From contig OENT01000025.1 of the NCBI GenBank assembly GCA_900239685.1, positions 248,001 through 312,000 of the forward strand: a stretch of 64,000 bases of DNA. The letters run 5' to 3'. Origin of the DNA: Rotaria macrura. Taxonomy: Eukaryota > Rotifera > Eurotatoria > Philodinida > Philodinidae. This document shows, in pieces, positions 25,900 to 39,433 of this stretch (position 1 is the stretch's first letter; every line of letters begins with the position of its first letter). The notes under the pieces are model-generated. The model ran no database searches. It had not been told where the DNA came from and worked only from the letters and a program-made list of their open reading frames with translations. The position numbers and the translations under genes were made by a program.

Positions 25900-28800
25900 A
25901 TTCTTTACGGATCACACTTGAACAAAGAACCATGCAGAAATCAGTTACAGAAAGCAACGGAATCCTGAAAATCTCACTTGCGATTGATTAGAGAAATGCA
26001 AGAATTGTGTTCAGGATGGACAGTAATCTTCTAAATAATTAGAACCCAGGTTGTTTTTCATGTGCCAGATACAATTCGAAGTACAAAACCATTCTCAATC
26101 GTTCATCTTATTCGAAACTGTATACTAATAATTAGCTGTCATATAGGAATGTCTTCATTGATTTTGGTACACAGATCTATGTTCCGTTCGATTCATCTAT
26201 TCATATTCTCATAGAAATCATTATCATTTGTAAATAAATCAATGTCAAAAATGAATTATTTCAGTGCAATAATACTTTTTCTAATAATTGTGAATAGTTC
26301 GAAAATAAAATGAATCAGTCGACCACGATCGAAACGATATTTATTTTTTCGCTGCTACTGTGTATACGACTGGTTTAAAAAGTCGAGATTTCACTAGTCA
26401 AAGGAATTGCATGTGCATCAATGAAGAAGTCGTGAAGATGTAACGTTCTACTTTCTCTTATTTGTTATTTGACTTTTGAAAAAAAGTACAATAGTTTATA
26501 GGTACGTACGAGAGCCATGACAATTAACTATATTCAACAGAAACCTTCAAATTTGTAATAATTTTTAAACTGATGCCAGAAAGATATACACGTCTCACAT
26601 GATTGGACTGCGAGAGAATTCCCAAACATACTACTTTTGATAGCAAAGAGAAAAATCTAGCTTTAGAATATTATAAAAAACTGGGTAACTGATTTCCGAA
26701 GACTATCTTATGTCGTTTTATTTCAAACGAAGATAGAAGAGTGCAATTAATATCTATGTCTATGAGTCTACGTACCATTTTTTTTGTTAATATTAATCAA
26801 ATGTATCTACAAAAAATAGAAAAAAAAACAAGATTATCGTACAAGAATAAATAAGTTTTTATTCATGCTTTGATTTCTTTAATGAGTATTGAATATTAAC
26901 ACAAAGATCCCTTCAACTATAGTTTACATCATTACCAATATTTCTGTTCAGTTATTTATGATTGAACTCACGAAATTCAATTCATGAATTTCTATTCGTG
27001 TAAATTCGATAAAGTCGCGTACATTCGTGAAAATTGACATTTTCCTCGTAACTTTAGTTAGACAACTCTACTAGTCAGTGAACGAGACAGATAAACTTTT
27101 GCCTAATAATAAAGATTCTCTTATCATTTTGATAGATAACATTTGTAAGAACAAGAAGACACAAGACATTCAAACATGATTCATCTTATGCTATTAGTGA
27201 TATAAAAAGCCTTTGCGATTGTTTCATCATGTATTGCAAAGTATTGATCTCAAAAAAGAAAATGCTAATTCTAATGAAGTATGAAAATATTGTTCTTTTT
27301 TTAAAGATTTTTGAGTCTACAACGAAGCAATAAACAAAATACAGACTATTCTTCATCGGAAGTATGAAATTATCTTTCATCATTTGTCAAAATCGTTACT
27401 TTCCAGTAATAAATATTTAAATTTTTTATAATAGCTGTTGTTGATAGTTGCGCCTTTATTAAATATTATAAATCGGAACAGGATATTTATTTCTCTCACA
27501 AAGGTTACTAGCCGTGATGTAGGAGGTTGAGATCTATTTGTGGGTAAATATACTAATCAAAATTCCAGAATTCTATTACTATACTTCAGTCATAATCTTG
27601 TTTTGTGTTTCTACATATCTAACCGATCAACTGTTTCATCGATTACTCTAATATTATTGAACAAAAAAATCGTTGAAATATCTGATTCACAATAGGAAGC
27701 CCGTCAACATTCTAAGCAGTTTTGTACTGGATGCAGACTAATAGAAGTATCTATTTCAAGTAAAAAATTATGTTCCATCTGACGAATCTTAATCTATTTC
27801 AGATTAGCATAATAGTATCCTAATGAATTATAATACTGTATTACTATTCGATATTGCTCATACATTATTATATGCAAAATTATGCTAGACAGAATGAGAT
27901 TTTTAATCTGGTAAGTTTTTATTTAGTTTAAATCTAACGCCAAAGAATCAAGATATGAAAATTAGGACACTTCTTCTCATGATGCTTATACAATGTCGAT
28001 CAAAAAGATTAGATCTTCTTTGTCAAACATTAATTTTTTCTATGTATTTATTTTTATAAAATAAATATTTTTCTTGTTGTTTACTTCTTATTTGAATACA
28101 ATAAAAATGGCATGAACAAAAAGATTCGTTTTGAAATTCAAATTTTTATTCCTTCAGTACTCGAACATGTTTTCAGAAGATTTTATTCATGTACTAAAAT
28201 AATAATCATTCCGTTTGCATGTCAGCTATGTGATTTTTTCAACAGCAACATCAATGGTCAATGTAAAATGAAGAGAAAGACAATCCCCTTCTAGATCAAT
28301 TATATTTCGTTAAATATACAGAACGAACGTGTTCAATCTATTGAAAGCGTCTTTATTTCATGCAGTAGCCAGCGGACATTTAATAAAAAAAGCTTTTTAT
28401 TCACGTACAGAAAGAGAAAAGAATTGATGATCGAAAAAAAAGACGTTGCATACTCTGATACAGTGAACTATTTATCCAATGGATTAAGTGTAGATACACA
28501 AGTGATAAGAGGTTTTTTTCTTCTTCTCTTCTTTACTTATTGGAAAAATAACCTTCACACTCGTCTCCATTGTATTATTCATCGATAACTTCATTCTTTT
28601 ATTTTCGTCAAACAAGCAGAAAGACGAGAGAAATGAACAAAGAACTTTGTTCTTCGTCTGTTGTCTGTCAAGGTACACACATCTTGACAACGAATCAAGA
28701 TCGAATGTCATCACTTATTAATTTTTCGTTCAATCATATTCAAATAATAAAAAAAGCAATTAAATATGATTTGATAAAGCCGTCATGCACGATAATCATC

Positions 28801-29540
28801 ACTGAACAAGATTATTAAAAGAAAATACTTCTTACAATTAGTAGTTGATATACCGATGAGTATAGTGGATTGTTATTGAGATCAACTGCAAGACTTATGA
28901 ACCGAATATAAAATGGTTCTACTTTGAAGTAATCAAAATTTGCCTTTGTTTTCATGTAAAAAACATTCGATGCATTTTCGAGAAAGTGATGCCTTTTCAA
29001 TGTTCACTAATAAGGTTTCATGAACAAATTAAATAAATGGTCATAAAATCACTTTTTCGTGAATTATTGTAATGAGAAAATTTTCGAAGATTCACTTGAA
29101 GCATGTCGAAAGTTATATTCATAGCCAGAAAATATTATATCGAATTTTAAAGATATTCATAAAAAATGAATATTGTCATATTAGTGGCGACACTACAAGA
29201 CGAAACATTCATTATATCGTGGTCTTTGCATTGGCAAGCCACAAAACAGAACATTGTTTTTACGATTCATATAGTTTTTTTTTCTCCATTACTGCCCGTT
29301 GTCCCCCCAGAAATGTAAAGATCAAGGTTCATTCAGATTACTAACGGTTAGCAGATACGGTCACCGCCATCATCTCATGTATTTTTCCTCATTATTATTT
29401 TTCTCTTTCTCGGTTGTTTTTTTTATACGTACACTTATGTCTATCTAGGTCTGTTCTATCCGAATAATAGAATAGTACAAAAGAAAGGGAAAGAAAAGGC
29501 ACCTCACTATTGTATTGAACATGAGAAGAAGAGAAGAAAA
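25900..29540. other. Gene-poor interval before hunchback
   Basis: No supported gene, RNA or repeat. Short frames at 27186-27383, 28112-28294, 28484-28818 and 29072-29344 have low-complexity AT-driven composition and no splice context. Confidence 0.55.
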
Positions 29541-29559
29541 AAATCCTCATAAATTCGGG

Positions 29560-30205
29560 GGTCGTTCTCTTTCGGTATGTATTCTGCGATATTTATTTTG
29601 TGTATACACATTGGACTCTTAGTTCGCGGCGGCGACGAGAGTATAGCAAAAAAAAATACGAATAGTATGGTAGAAAAAGAAGAAAGAATATAAATGGCGT
29701 CGTCATCGTTCATCGTCGACCGATGGTCAAGTCGCCCCGGCGAGAAACACAATTAGACATTTGTGTGTATGCGTATGCATGCATACATATAAAAAAAAAA
29801 GAAAAAAAGAAGAAAAAAACGAGGCCTATGCGAGCGCACATTCATTTATGCAGAAGGAAAAGAAAAGGAAAAGATGTTCTTCTTTTCTGCTTTGCGCGCC
29901 GTCGTCCACCTCGAAAAAGCCATTTCTGAACCTGCCATTACTATACACAAAAAGAGAAAGAGAGAACAAGAAATCTTGCTTGTACACGGACCAAGAGAGG
30001 AAAAAAGAGAGTGGAGGCACGAGAGAGAGAAAGAGCGATCACAAAAACAAACGAGAGAGAGGACAAGACGACGAACAAAAACACACACGCCACTCTAACT
30101 GGGACTAAATCATTTTATGTCTTTCAGAAAGATTTATCTGAATGGATAATATATATGTGTATAAATGTATATCTCGAAAGTCATGTTTGAATTTTTTTCT
30201 TTCTA
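29560..30205 (+). promoter_or_regulatory. GC/CpG-enriched, purine-tract 5' region of hunchback
   Basis: In an otherwise AT-rich window this stretch has clustered CpGs (around 29570, 29620-29640, 29700-29750 and 29890-29920). It is followed by about 300 bp of nearly pure purine on + (29785-30065) with repeated GAGAG cores. It ends at a strong acceptor (TTTTTTTCTTTCTAG, to 30205), 11 bases before the chosen start codon. It probably contains the promoter, a leader exon and a leader intron, or a trans-splice site. No clear TATA box seen. Confidence 0.5.
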
Positions 30206-30216
30206 GATCTAGAAAA

Positions 30217-33200
30217 ATGCAGCATACATCTCCAACACCTCCAGCATTGTTTGAAAATTTTAAAATGATACCGATGTCAACACCGAATATATCCGATGTT
30301 GCAACAAGTACTGATAATTCATATGTAAGATACCCTCTTTCTTTTTTGTTCAATGTCGACAAAGAAGCGCTAAGATGATTTTCCCACTTTTATTTGTTTG
30401 TTAGACATCTCTTCTTTTAAAAAAGAAGCTAGCAATGTTTGATAATTCATCTCCAACAACAGACGTTCCCATTTCACACGATACGATTCATTCACCACTT
30501 TCTGTAAGTCATCTTTCCTTAAACAATCAATACGATAATTTTATTAGCTAAAAATATGACAATTTAGTTAATCAAACCTTCGAGTACAACTTTATCGATC
30601 AATGAGAATGAACCTATCAAAAGCGCCAGTCGGGTATGCGATAAATAACAATGATCTTTCATTTTGTATTATTTATGTATACATGTTTTGTTTCTTGTTT
30701 GTTCCAAACAGCGTCGTAAACCACTTCGACCTTGGTCATTGTCTGCACGTGTAGAACGGCCAAATTCGGTATGTCATCTAACACGTCATCGAGTAGATTC
30801 GTATAGGATAAATCGTACATATCATTGGGAATTTTCCATTCCGTCACATTTGTTACGTTCGACTTGATATAACATGTTAATAAATAGAGATGTACACAGT
30901 CAAATGTATAAATAAAATTAACTATTTACTGTTGAGTTCAATCAAAAGCAGAGTGAAAAACTATTTAGAATCAACGTCGATTAAAGTATCTTTCAAGGAC
31001 TATCATATTAGAACGAAAATTGAATACTATTGAGTCAAATGGAATAATGAGTGATCAGAATGTTTTCGAACAAGATGTGTGCAGTATGTTATCAATTTGC
31101 TAGATAATATTTCAGATGAGTATGAAAGTTATGATTGTTTGGGAATGCTCATCTTTGTTTTGTAATTGCCAGTACTAATCGAAGTTGTATTGTTTATCAG
31201 TTCAATGATGTCCTTTGAGACAAGAAAAATACTAAAATTGAAGTTCCTTGGCAAAGGATAAATTTTATTTTGAATCGTCGACTATGCATGATAAATTTCT
31301 GTTTAGAAAGAAAGATGCTAATTTCGAGTTTTGCACTGTATTAATGAAGCTAGAAAAATATTCCGACTGATTTCTTCTATTGCTTTTCTCTTGGATGAAT
31401 TAGTTTACGCAGATGTTTCTTATGATGAAGTTTGTTGATATTGTAGACTATCCAATCGAACAATGATTTAATCGAACCTATCAGTGATACTGATGATGAC
31501 AATAACCTTTCGGTAAAACTCACGGAAATCAATTCCTATTCATATATAATATGTTTATCATGCAGGAAATGAAAAACTCACCTGTGAACAATGAAATTAT
31601 AAATAGTAACCTTGACGAAGACGATAATTTATCGGTATGAAATCCAAAATATTATAGTCTTTTTGTGTTTATACATCAGTTCGATCGTTGCCTGTTTCTT
31701 TTGAAAAATAGAATAATGAATGGCCTAAACAGTTATCAACAATCGAAGAAATTCTTAAGTTATATCGAGTTGAAAACAACGGTCTTGTGCAATGTATTCG
31801 ATGTGATTGTAATGCTAATCAAGATAATTTACTTGAACATGTTTCTATTCATTATCCATATAAATGTTATTCGTGCGGGTAAATATCAATTTAAAGACAA
31901 GTTCTACTCTGATTTAAAAAAAGAAAACGAATTCTGTTTTTTTTTCTTTCAATAGATTCTATTGTGATTCATCAGCAGGTCTTGATGAACATAATCGAAC
32001 TCATACATCTAATGCTCTTGTAAAACCTATACCTATCGAAGATATTCCGCTTGCTTTACAAGCACCGATTCCAACTTCAACGAAACCACTTGAAACACTA
32101 AATGGCACTAACAGTGAAAAGTCGACTCCATCAAGTAAAACTAAAGTTCATCGATGTCGACAATGTTCATTTGTATCTAGTGTTAAAGTATGAAATAATT
32201 TAAAAGATCATTAATTTCAAAGTCACTTTTTTTAATTTTATATTCAACAGGAAGAGTATTGGGCACATCATCGAGTACATATACGTGCAGATAAAATTCT
32301 TGAATGTCCAAGTTGCCCATTTGTCACTGAATATAAACATCATCTTGAATATCACTTACGTAATCATCTTGGATCTAAACCATTCAAATGCTCAAAGTAA
32401 ATAGTATTTTTAAATTACAGTTGTTTTCCTCGTCAAACGTGATTTGAAAAGCATCTTGAAAAAGTTAGTTTAGAATTTTACATTAATTTACTCATATGTG
32501 AACAGAAAGATTTTCGATATTCATCATTCGTACACATGTTTATTTGATCAAGAATCATTATAAGATGTAGAAAATGAAACAAAAAATTTTCATATTCTAC
32601 CTTTGCAGTATTTTCCGCCTATTTGAATTGAACAAATTGAGACTTTCGCATCTATTCTTATTCTTCTGACATTGATCGAAAATCTATATTTGCTTCTTTT
32701 CGACATTGTCAACCGATAACTGCATGTGAGTAAGAAAAGTTACAGTTAGTCATCTTATTTCATATTGTACATATTCGACGATGTTTGAAAAGTTGACCGA
32801 GCGCGTGTGTCAACATCGTTAGAGTTTTCAAATCGGCGAATGATTTTACTAAATCCAGCTTGTAATCAAATATCAGCTGTATTCTATTAACGTGTGTATA
32901 TAGATGACGTCTCATCGTGAGAAATATTCTTTTTTAGCCCAGTATGAGAAGATGAAGTAAATGAATTTTAAAGGATAGAAGCTTCAATCTTACCTAAAAT
33001 TAGTTGAAACAATTACTTGGTGTTCCATAGTTTAATCTCGTACGAATTCTTGTAGTATTTTTTATACAATAGATGTGAATATGCATGTGTAAATTTATCA
33101 ATGCTACGATCACATAAAAAATCACATTATCGCCATTTATTATTTAAATGCTTAAATTGTTCATTCGAATCAAAACAGTATCAAGCATTACAAGAGCATT

Positions 33201-35209
33201 TACAAGTGGAAGGACATGAACCATTTTTAGATGAGAACATAGAAGAATTTCTTAAAGAATATTCAAGTGGAAATCTGACATCATTAAATACAACGAATAA
33301 TAATAGTAATTCATCATCATCAACACCACCAACACTTGTGCCAACAGCATCCATGCATAAAGCGAACAATTGTTCATCAATATCACAAAAACGTAAAACA
33401 ACTGCGAATGCATCTGTACCCGTTCATGTTCAACGGACATCATCAATATCGTCAATGGATTCATCTGGAGGTGCCATATCACCGATATCAACGGATGAAC
33501 ATCAATTAGATTTATTAAATCAACAAACGCAAACTTCTATATCGTCAACATCAGTACCACTTGTTTGTAGCTTATGTGATTATGTTGCTGCATCTAAAGA
33601 AGGACTCGGTGTACATTTATTTCAACATGCTTGTAAAAAAAGTGACCTTCTTAATCGATCTTTATTGGCTAGTATGACCATTGATCCCGCAACAAAACTA
33701 ATGGAATTATTCAATGGAAAAATGGGACCTTTCACAAACACAAGTGGAACAACTGGACAAGTAAGCATCTCGATCATGCTCTCGTTTTCGATGAATAAAA
33801 AATAAACATATATTCGGATAAATCTTATATACTTGACATCAACACTATCACCTGTATTGGAAATATTGCATAGAGGCTATATTCGAGAAAACTATATAGA
33901 TACTGTTTCGTTTCTTGGAGTATGGTACAAAACATACTCAAATTGATTAAAAGAAGAAGAAGAAAAGGTTACGATGTTCATTATTAGCCAATGATACATT
34001 AGGAATATTTTATCGAAGTAGATATACTTCTCTCAAGGGTGATCTAAAACTTACATTAGAAGGAGGACCAGGCTGCTCTTCGAATGGATAACTATTTCTT
34101 TCATATCGTTTTTATTGAGTATAGAAATCCAGAGACAAAAACACTCATCTCATTTAAAGATCAAGGACAATACATGCTAGATAAAAACTGTTGATAGATA
34201 TATGTCGGACGAACTTTTTATGATTCATGTCTTTGAACATGCATTGCTTAAGCTCATTCATCTTTAGTCGATGATTATCTGAGAAACTTTAAAATCGTTG
34301 ATTTGTGAATGGGTGTGGCTTTTTTCCAGTCAACATTATGCAACTGAAATTGGGTGAATGCATGTCTCTTGTTGTTACCGATTATTGAATAACTGTAATG
34401 TATTAAATTTATATTATGGTTTATATGATAGATGAATTTGGTTAGGTTATTTCATCTTTGTCATCTATGGAAAGAAATGGAACTATTATTGCATTTTAAC
34501 CTTTTCAAATCAATTATATCCATGATTAGTAGAGAAGAAATGAATAATGACAAAATAGAATGATAGATAAAGAGTAGTCGATAGAAATCATGCATGCGAA
34601 CCGATAAATTCTGATCATTTATAGTTAGTTTATAATATTTTAACATGCAATAGTTGTCATCGAATTCATATTTCTTTTTAGTTGAACGATTTTCTTGGTC
34701 CTTACCAACAATTTCTTACTCAACAAATTCAAGCTCATTTAGCCTCGACTAGTTCATTATCATCTACATCTTTAAATTCTCATCATTATCATCTTGACAA
34801 TAATAATAATCATGCTCCACCACCACCACCACCACCCTTACTCAACACTGGTTATTCTCTATTATCATCATGTATTAAGAATGAATCGAATGAAAATTCA
34901 TTTCCATCTGTTAAACGACAAAGAAAAGAACAGGCCACATATAAGTCATATTCAACAGATGGTAGTAATGATGAACGAAATACAAACTCTGTTGATCAAC
35001 AGACACAAGTTGACGAGTGGCAAATAAAACGTTTATTTGAATGTTTTCATTGTGAAATTATTTTCAAAGATTTTGCCATGTATTGTACACATAAACAATT
35101 ACATTATTCATCCGATAATCCGTTTCGTTGCGCACAATGTGGTGAACAAAAAGCAAATAAATATGACTTTTTTGTACATGTTGCACAACAAGCTCACGAT
35201 CTGACTTGA
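30217..35209 (+). CDS. hb: Hunchback-type zinc-finger transcription factor
   Basis: DNA-binding patterning regulator. Exons joined in frame: 30217-30324, 30405-30503, 30568-30633, 30712-30768, 31447-31512, 31566-31634, 31712-31878, 31956-32187, 32251-32396, 33073-33760 and 34682-35209, giving about 741 residues. The first six exons encode a low-complexity Ser/Thr/Asn-rich N-terminus. Then come an N-terminal finger pair (CIRC..., CYSCGFYC...), the diagnostic four-finger block (CRQCSFVSS; CPSCPFVTEYKHHLEYH; CSKCEYACVNLSML; CLNCSFES...EGH), an isolated finger (CSLCDYVAASKEG), a proline run, and the C-terminal Ikaros/hunchback-like pair (CFHCEIIFKDFAMYCTH; CAQCGEQK...FFVHVAQQAH). That arrangement defines hunchback. 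The ATG at 30217 follows a strong acceptor. Introns of 0.7-0.9 kb precede exons 5, 10 and 11. It converges on the ferritin gene 200 bp away; ATTAAA at 35344 may end it. Confidence 0.92.
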
Positions 35210-35411
35210 GTAAAAACGAAATCAACATTTTCTTTTTTTTTTTTGGTTTTTTTTTCTTCTTGGCATTTAGTTCTTTTGGTTTGTACATGTCTTTTTTTTC
35301 TTTTGTTGCTGTTGATTTTTTTTTGTTTTGTTTTTGCCATGACATTAAAGAGCGAAATAACACATACAAAAAAAAGGGAAAAGAATGAAGTTACATTGTG
35401 TTTTTTATTGT

Positions 35412-36032
35412 TTATGAAAAAACATCTTTACGACGATCACCATACGTTTCTAAAAGTTCTTCGTCTATCATAAATGTTGTTAATTTTTTATCCGATGCTT
35501 GGACATCATTGATACGATGTTCAATATCAGATAAAAGTTTATCGATTTCAATATGATGATCAAGTAAATGGGATTCGATGTAATCTTGTACGTTTGCGTC
35601 TTGGGCATTATTAGCTTCTTGATGGCAGCGAATAACTTCATTCCAGACATCTTTATTTTGACGACGAACTTCTCCCAATGCTTGATAAATATCAAGTGTT
35701 CCTCCCAGTTCACCACGAATTTTGATACCATCTTTGTGAATCAATCGGTTCAATTGAGCTTTACGTAAAGCAAGAAATTTAATAAGATCAAATGCTTTCG
35801 ATGAATCCTCGTCGCTTAATTTAATAAATAGACTTGAAAAACCTGGATAAGCGCTAGTCGTACCAACTTTTGATGATAACTGAAGGTAATTATATGAAAC
35901 GGTAAGTTCTTTTGTTGCTAGTTCACTCAGACATTGACCGACACCAGCATTCAATGTTATCGATGAAGTTGGTGCAATAGTGAATAGCAAAGCTATAAAC
36001 GCGAATAATTGAATTGTTTGCATCATTATCAT
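35412..36032 (-). CDS. Secreted/ER ferritin subunit, ferroxidase-defective (light-chain-like)
   Basis: Iron-storage cage subunit of 206 residues in one exon. Residues 1-24 form a signal peptide (MIMMQTIQLFAFIALLF...), so the cage would assemble in the secretory pathway, as in insect ferritins. The four-helix ferritin core runs from about 32 to 185. Placing it on human H-ferritin by eye, metal ligands E27 and Y34 match E42 and Y49, and E61/E62 match E75/D76. The key H65 becomes K79, and helix D reads LLDHHIEI where the glutamine is expected. The di-iron centre therefore looks broken, as in light chains. A polyadenylation AATAAA lies only a few bases after the stop. No CAGTGN-type iron-responsive element seen in the 200 bases upstream. 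Confidence 0.85.
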   Translation of the reverse strand: MIMMQTIQLFAFIALLFTIAPTSSITLNAGVGQCLSELATKELTVSYNYLQLSSKVGTTSAYPGFSSLFIKLSDEDSSKAFDLIKFLALRKAQLNRLIHKDGIKIRGELGGTLDIYQALGEVRRQNKDVWNEVIRCHQEANNAQDANVQDYIESHLLDHHIEIDKLLSDIEHRINDVQASDKKLTTFMIDEELLETYGDRRKDVFS

Positions 36033-38512
36033 ATGCGTGTTTTCGAATGCTACTGAAACGAATTAATGGCCTTATTATTTTTTGAAAAAGCAAAGAGAAA
36101 CAGATGATAGCGATGATGATAAAGAAAATTACATGACTGATAAGAACTAACTTGATTTCATAACTATTCGTCAACCTTTCTATGAGTGTTCCTTTTATCA
36201 TTTAATTGTTGGTGTTTTTATTTTTATTCGCAAGATGTAACCCTATAGAAACGTTCGATGCATGTGACAAGAATTTTTGTCATGATTCAGAGTTATGGAT
36301 GTGAGGTGTTTGCTACTTTTTTTATTGTTGGATTTTACTACGATCAGAGTACTTGAATTGTTGAATATTAGGAATGTACAATTTTGAAAGGAAACATTTT
36401 TGCATCTAATCATATCAAGTGGAGTTCTTGATGAATAGGATGCAGTCAACACAAAAATTGATTCATACATTATTGAACTATGACCCTTACAATTTTGAGA
36501 GCAAGAAATCACAAAGTTTAGACACAAACACATGGTATTGTATTTAATAACTCATGTAATTCGCATTTCTATCAAATCTAATTGATAATTTTTTCGACTT
36601 TTTGATTAGCAAATATAACCTTTTCAATATATGGATGAATTTTTCCTTTTTCAGTTTTTACAAAAACCGACATCGATGATTGTTGTTTTAAAAACACATG
36701 TGATCCATACTCTTTTATAGTTTTTCTCCATGTACTAGTACAAGGACATAATTACTGAAATAAAAGTACTCATATACGTTGCTGATTGAGAATGTTTAAT
36801 ACGAATACAAACGACATCGCCAAGGATGGTTGAGTGATAATGATGATGACGATGATGATGCTATTATTTGCTCATGATGCAAGAAAATAATGTAGGAACC
36901 TTTTTTAAATGTAAAAAAAGAGTTTTGTATGACAACAAAGGTTTTCCTACTATCTTGCTTTTACTTGAGATATTTTTTGTACAGTGCAGAAATGTTATAT
37001 TCGGTGAAAGAATCAAATTTGATTAGTAATGGCAAATATATTGAATATTTAAAATACGTCTACGACGGTGCAGTATTTTATTCTAGGATTAGTTCAACAA
37101 AAACTATTGAGAGCTTTGTCATTGATTACTAATTAAATTAAATGACTCGGGTCGAATTTGTGGGAATGGTTTGACGTATCTTTAAAAGTAATTCGTTTAT
37201 TTCAAAAGAATAAACAATGGCCACAGGTTCAACAATGATGCTTAGCAATCATAATCATAATCGAAATCGATACGATACAATCATTAGTTAAATACCCATG
37301 ACTTTGATAGATATAACCATGGGTCATGATTTCGATGATGGAATGTGATGCAAAACCGTTTTCAAAAACTAATCACATAGATTTTGATTCTGCACAAATA
37401 TTACATGCTCCAAGATTTTGTAAGTAAAATTGGAGTGCGATACAACTATGCGCATGACTTATTCGTGTAGTAAGAATGCGAACAAGAAACAAAATTGATC
37501 ATATGTATGGAATATGATGCTCTAGAAATTTCTACCAGAAGCAAAACGTTTCCTCTTAGAAAAGAATTACTTCTTATAGAAAATCAGCGATCTACTATTG
37601 TCTTTTTCTATGATTCGTATTGTTTGATGAGAGAGAAATGACTAATGAACTGTGGCAAAATTCTTTATTGTTCACATCAAATGATCGGAGTTATATTGAA
37701 AATTCGTTGGCATTTTTCAATAGCGTTTTCACTAGAACAAGAAAACATGTTGATAGAATAATTCTAAAACTTGATCTAATTAAAAATTCCGACTCGTTTC
37801 ATTTCAATGAATAGATCAACACTGCTGATTCATCTATATTGATCATGGCGAATGAATAATCAATTAAATGAAAAAATAACGAGTATCATCATCGATGATT
37901 ATATTTCTTGTACGTAGTTTGTCTACAAGTCATAGACCAGTATTGCAAGTTACTAAAACGCTATCTGCTATCTTCTGCATGTAAGTATCAATGACACATT
38001 GTAAACGACGAATGTAGTTTTTTTTCATGGTAATAAATACGATTCTAGCTAGTTTGCAGAACTAAGATTTGCGTATTAAGTAAACTTATCTTCATCCTGT
38101 CCTCTTTGATATGTCTAATCGGCAGATAAGCTAGTGCTCCTACCAGTTGCTGAGTTCGGTAGCTAGAATTTCTAATAGGAAAAATTGTAAAGCAGTCATG
38201 CTCGTTGAAGTAACGATCATTTTGTTATCCTAGTTTTGATATTCATTTAATAGATTTATCAATCATGTCGTTTACTATTATAATTAAAAAATATCTTGAT
38301 AGTAAATAGAACAAACTCAAATCTGAGTTTGTTTGACTTTCACGGATAAAATACTTGAAGTACTCGTCACTGATATAAAATATTGTCAATAAGACTAGAA
38401 ATAAGAACAAATTAAGATGAATGCTCTACAACTATTCATATGTAGTGGGTTATATTTGATCTGGAATTCAATACGTTATTACATCATAATAATGAAGTGA
38501 ATTTCGTTTTTT

Positions 38513-38540
38513 GGGTGTGTGTGTGTGGGGAGGGGGTGGA
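38513..38540 (+). repeat. TG/G-rich run
   Basis: GGG, several TG units, then GGGGAGGGGGTGG. Three runs of three or more Gs and a fourth GG in a very AT-rich setting; a possible two-layer G-quadruplex. Confidence 0.5.
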
Positions 38541-39433
38541 ACATTTCTCTTTACACCATTAGACAAAGTAAAAATGTGTTGGAAACGAAAATGTTACGTG
38601 TTGAATAATTCAAAATTATTTTGATGAAGCCTCTTCCTATCTGTGTCGCACACTATTCATGAAGCTCTCGCCTCAGATCAGAAAATACAACGAAAAGAAA
38701 GTCATCGTAAAGATGTTGTGTATTTCATTCATTGAATTGTAGAGAGTAATTCATCCCAACATCGAACTCTAGCGAGCGATGCATCTATGTTACATACTTT
38801 TTATATTCAATCATGTTTGTTTATCTGAATCCCTTGTAAATGTTGGAGTTAATGTAAGATTGTGATATTTCAATAATTGAAATCTACTGTCTGGATTAGC
38901 TGAAAACAATTCTATGTCAATGACTGTAAAACTGAAGAGACAACTATATTACTTCTGGAAGATATTTTCCATCCAAACGTTCTCATTTCTAAGTAAAGAC
39001 GTAAAAGATTCTTTTATCATCATGAAAATTCATCCATAGTAATCAACAATTATAGGCGATAAATATTACTGTATATAGATACTATTCAATCACATACATG
39101 TTTTTGTCACAGCCTTTTAAAATTAATATCAAAACACAAGAAGAAAATCTTGATCGAAGAATTCAGCTATGAAAATATAATGATATATATCATCTAGCAG
39201 ATTTATATATTATCATGAGTCCATGCATTTCATCATCTGAATAGAATAGTACGATCTGTTATAATGAACAAATATTATACGATGTGAGAACTAATATGTA
39301 ACCATATCTACTATATTATTTGATGTTGATGTATTCAGACAAGATAATATCGTCTTCGTGCGATGCTACTGACTTATCCGATGCAGAACTTTACCACTAA
39401 CCTATGTGTTAATGATTTATTTTTTATATAAAT

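Noticed and set aside
29761..30108. Lysine/arginine-rich frames in several readings
   Set aside because: Arise from the GA-rich 5' region of hunchback; low-complexity composition in every frame.
34794..35027. Histidine-rich + frame overlapping the last hunchback exon
   Set aside because: Out-of-frame reading of the proline run and downstream coding sequence.
35206..35473. Phenylalanine-rich + frames between hunchback and ferritin
   Set aside because: Produced by the T-rich spacer and the antisense of ferritin; no coding character.
36033..36240. Iron-responsive element upstream of ferritin
   Set aside because: No CAGTGN loop found on the minus strand; the signal-peptide form may not use one.
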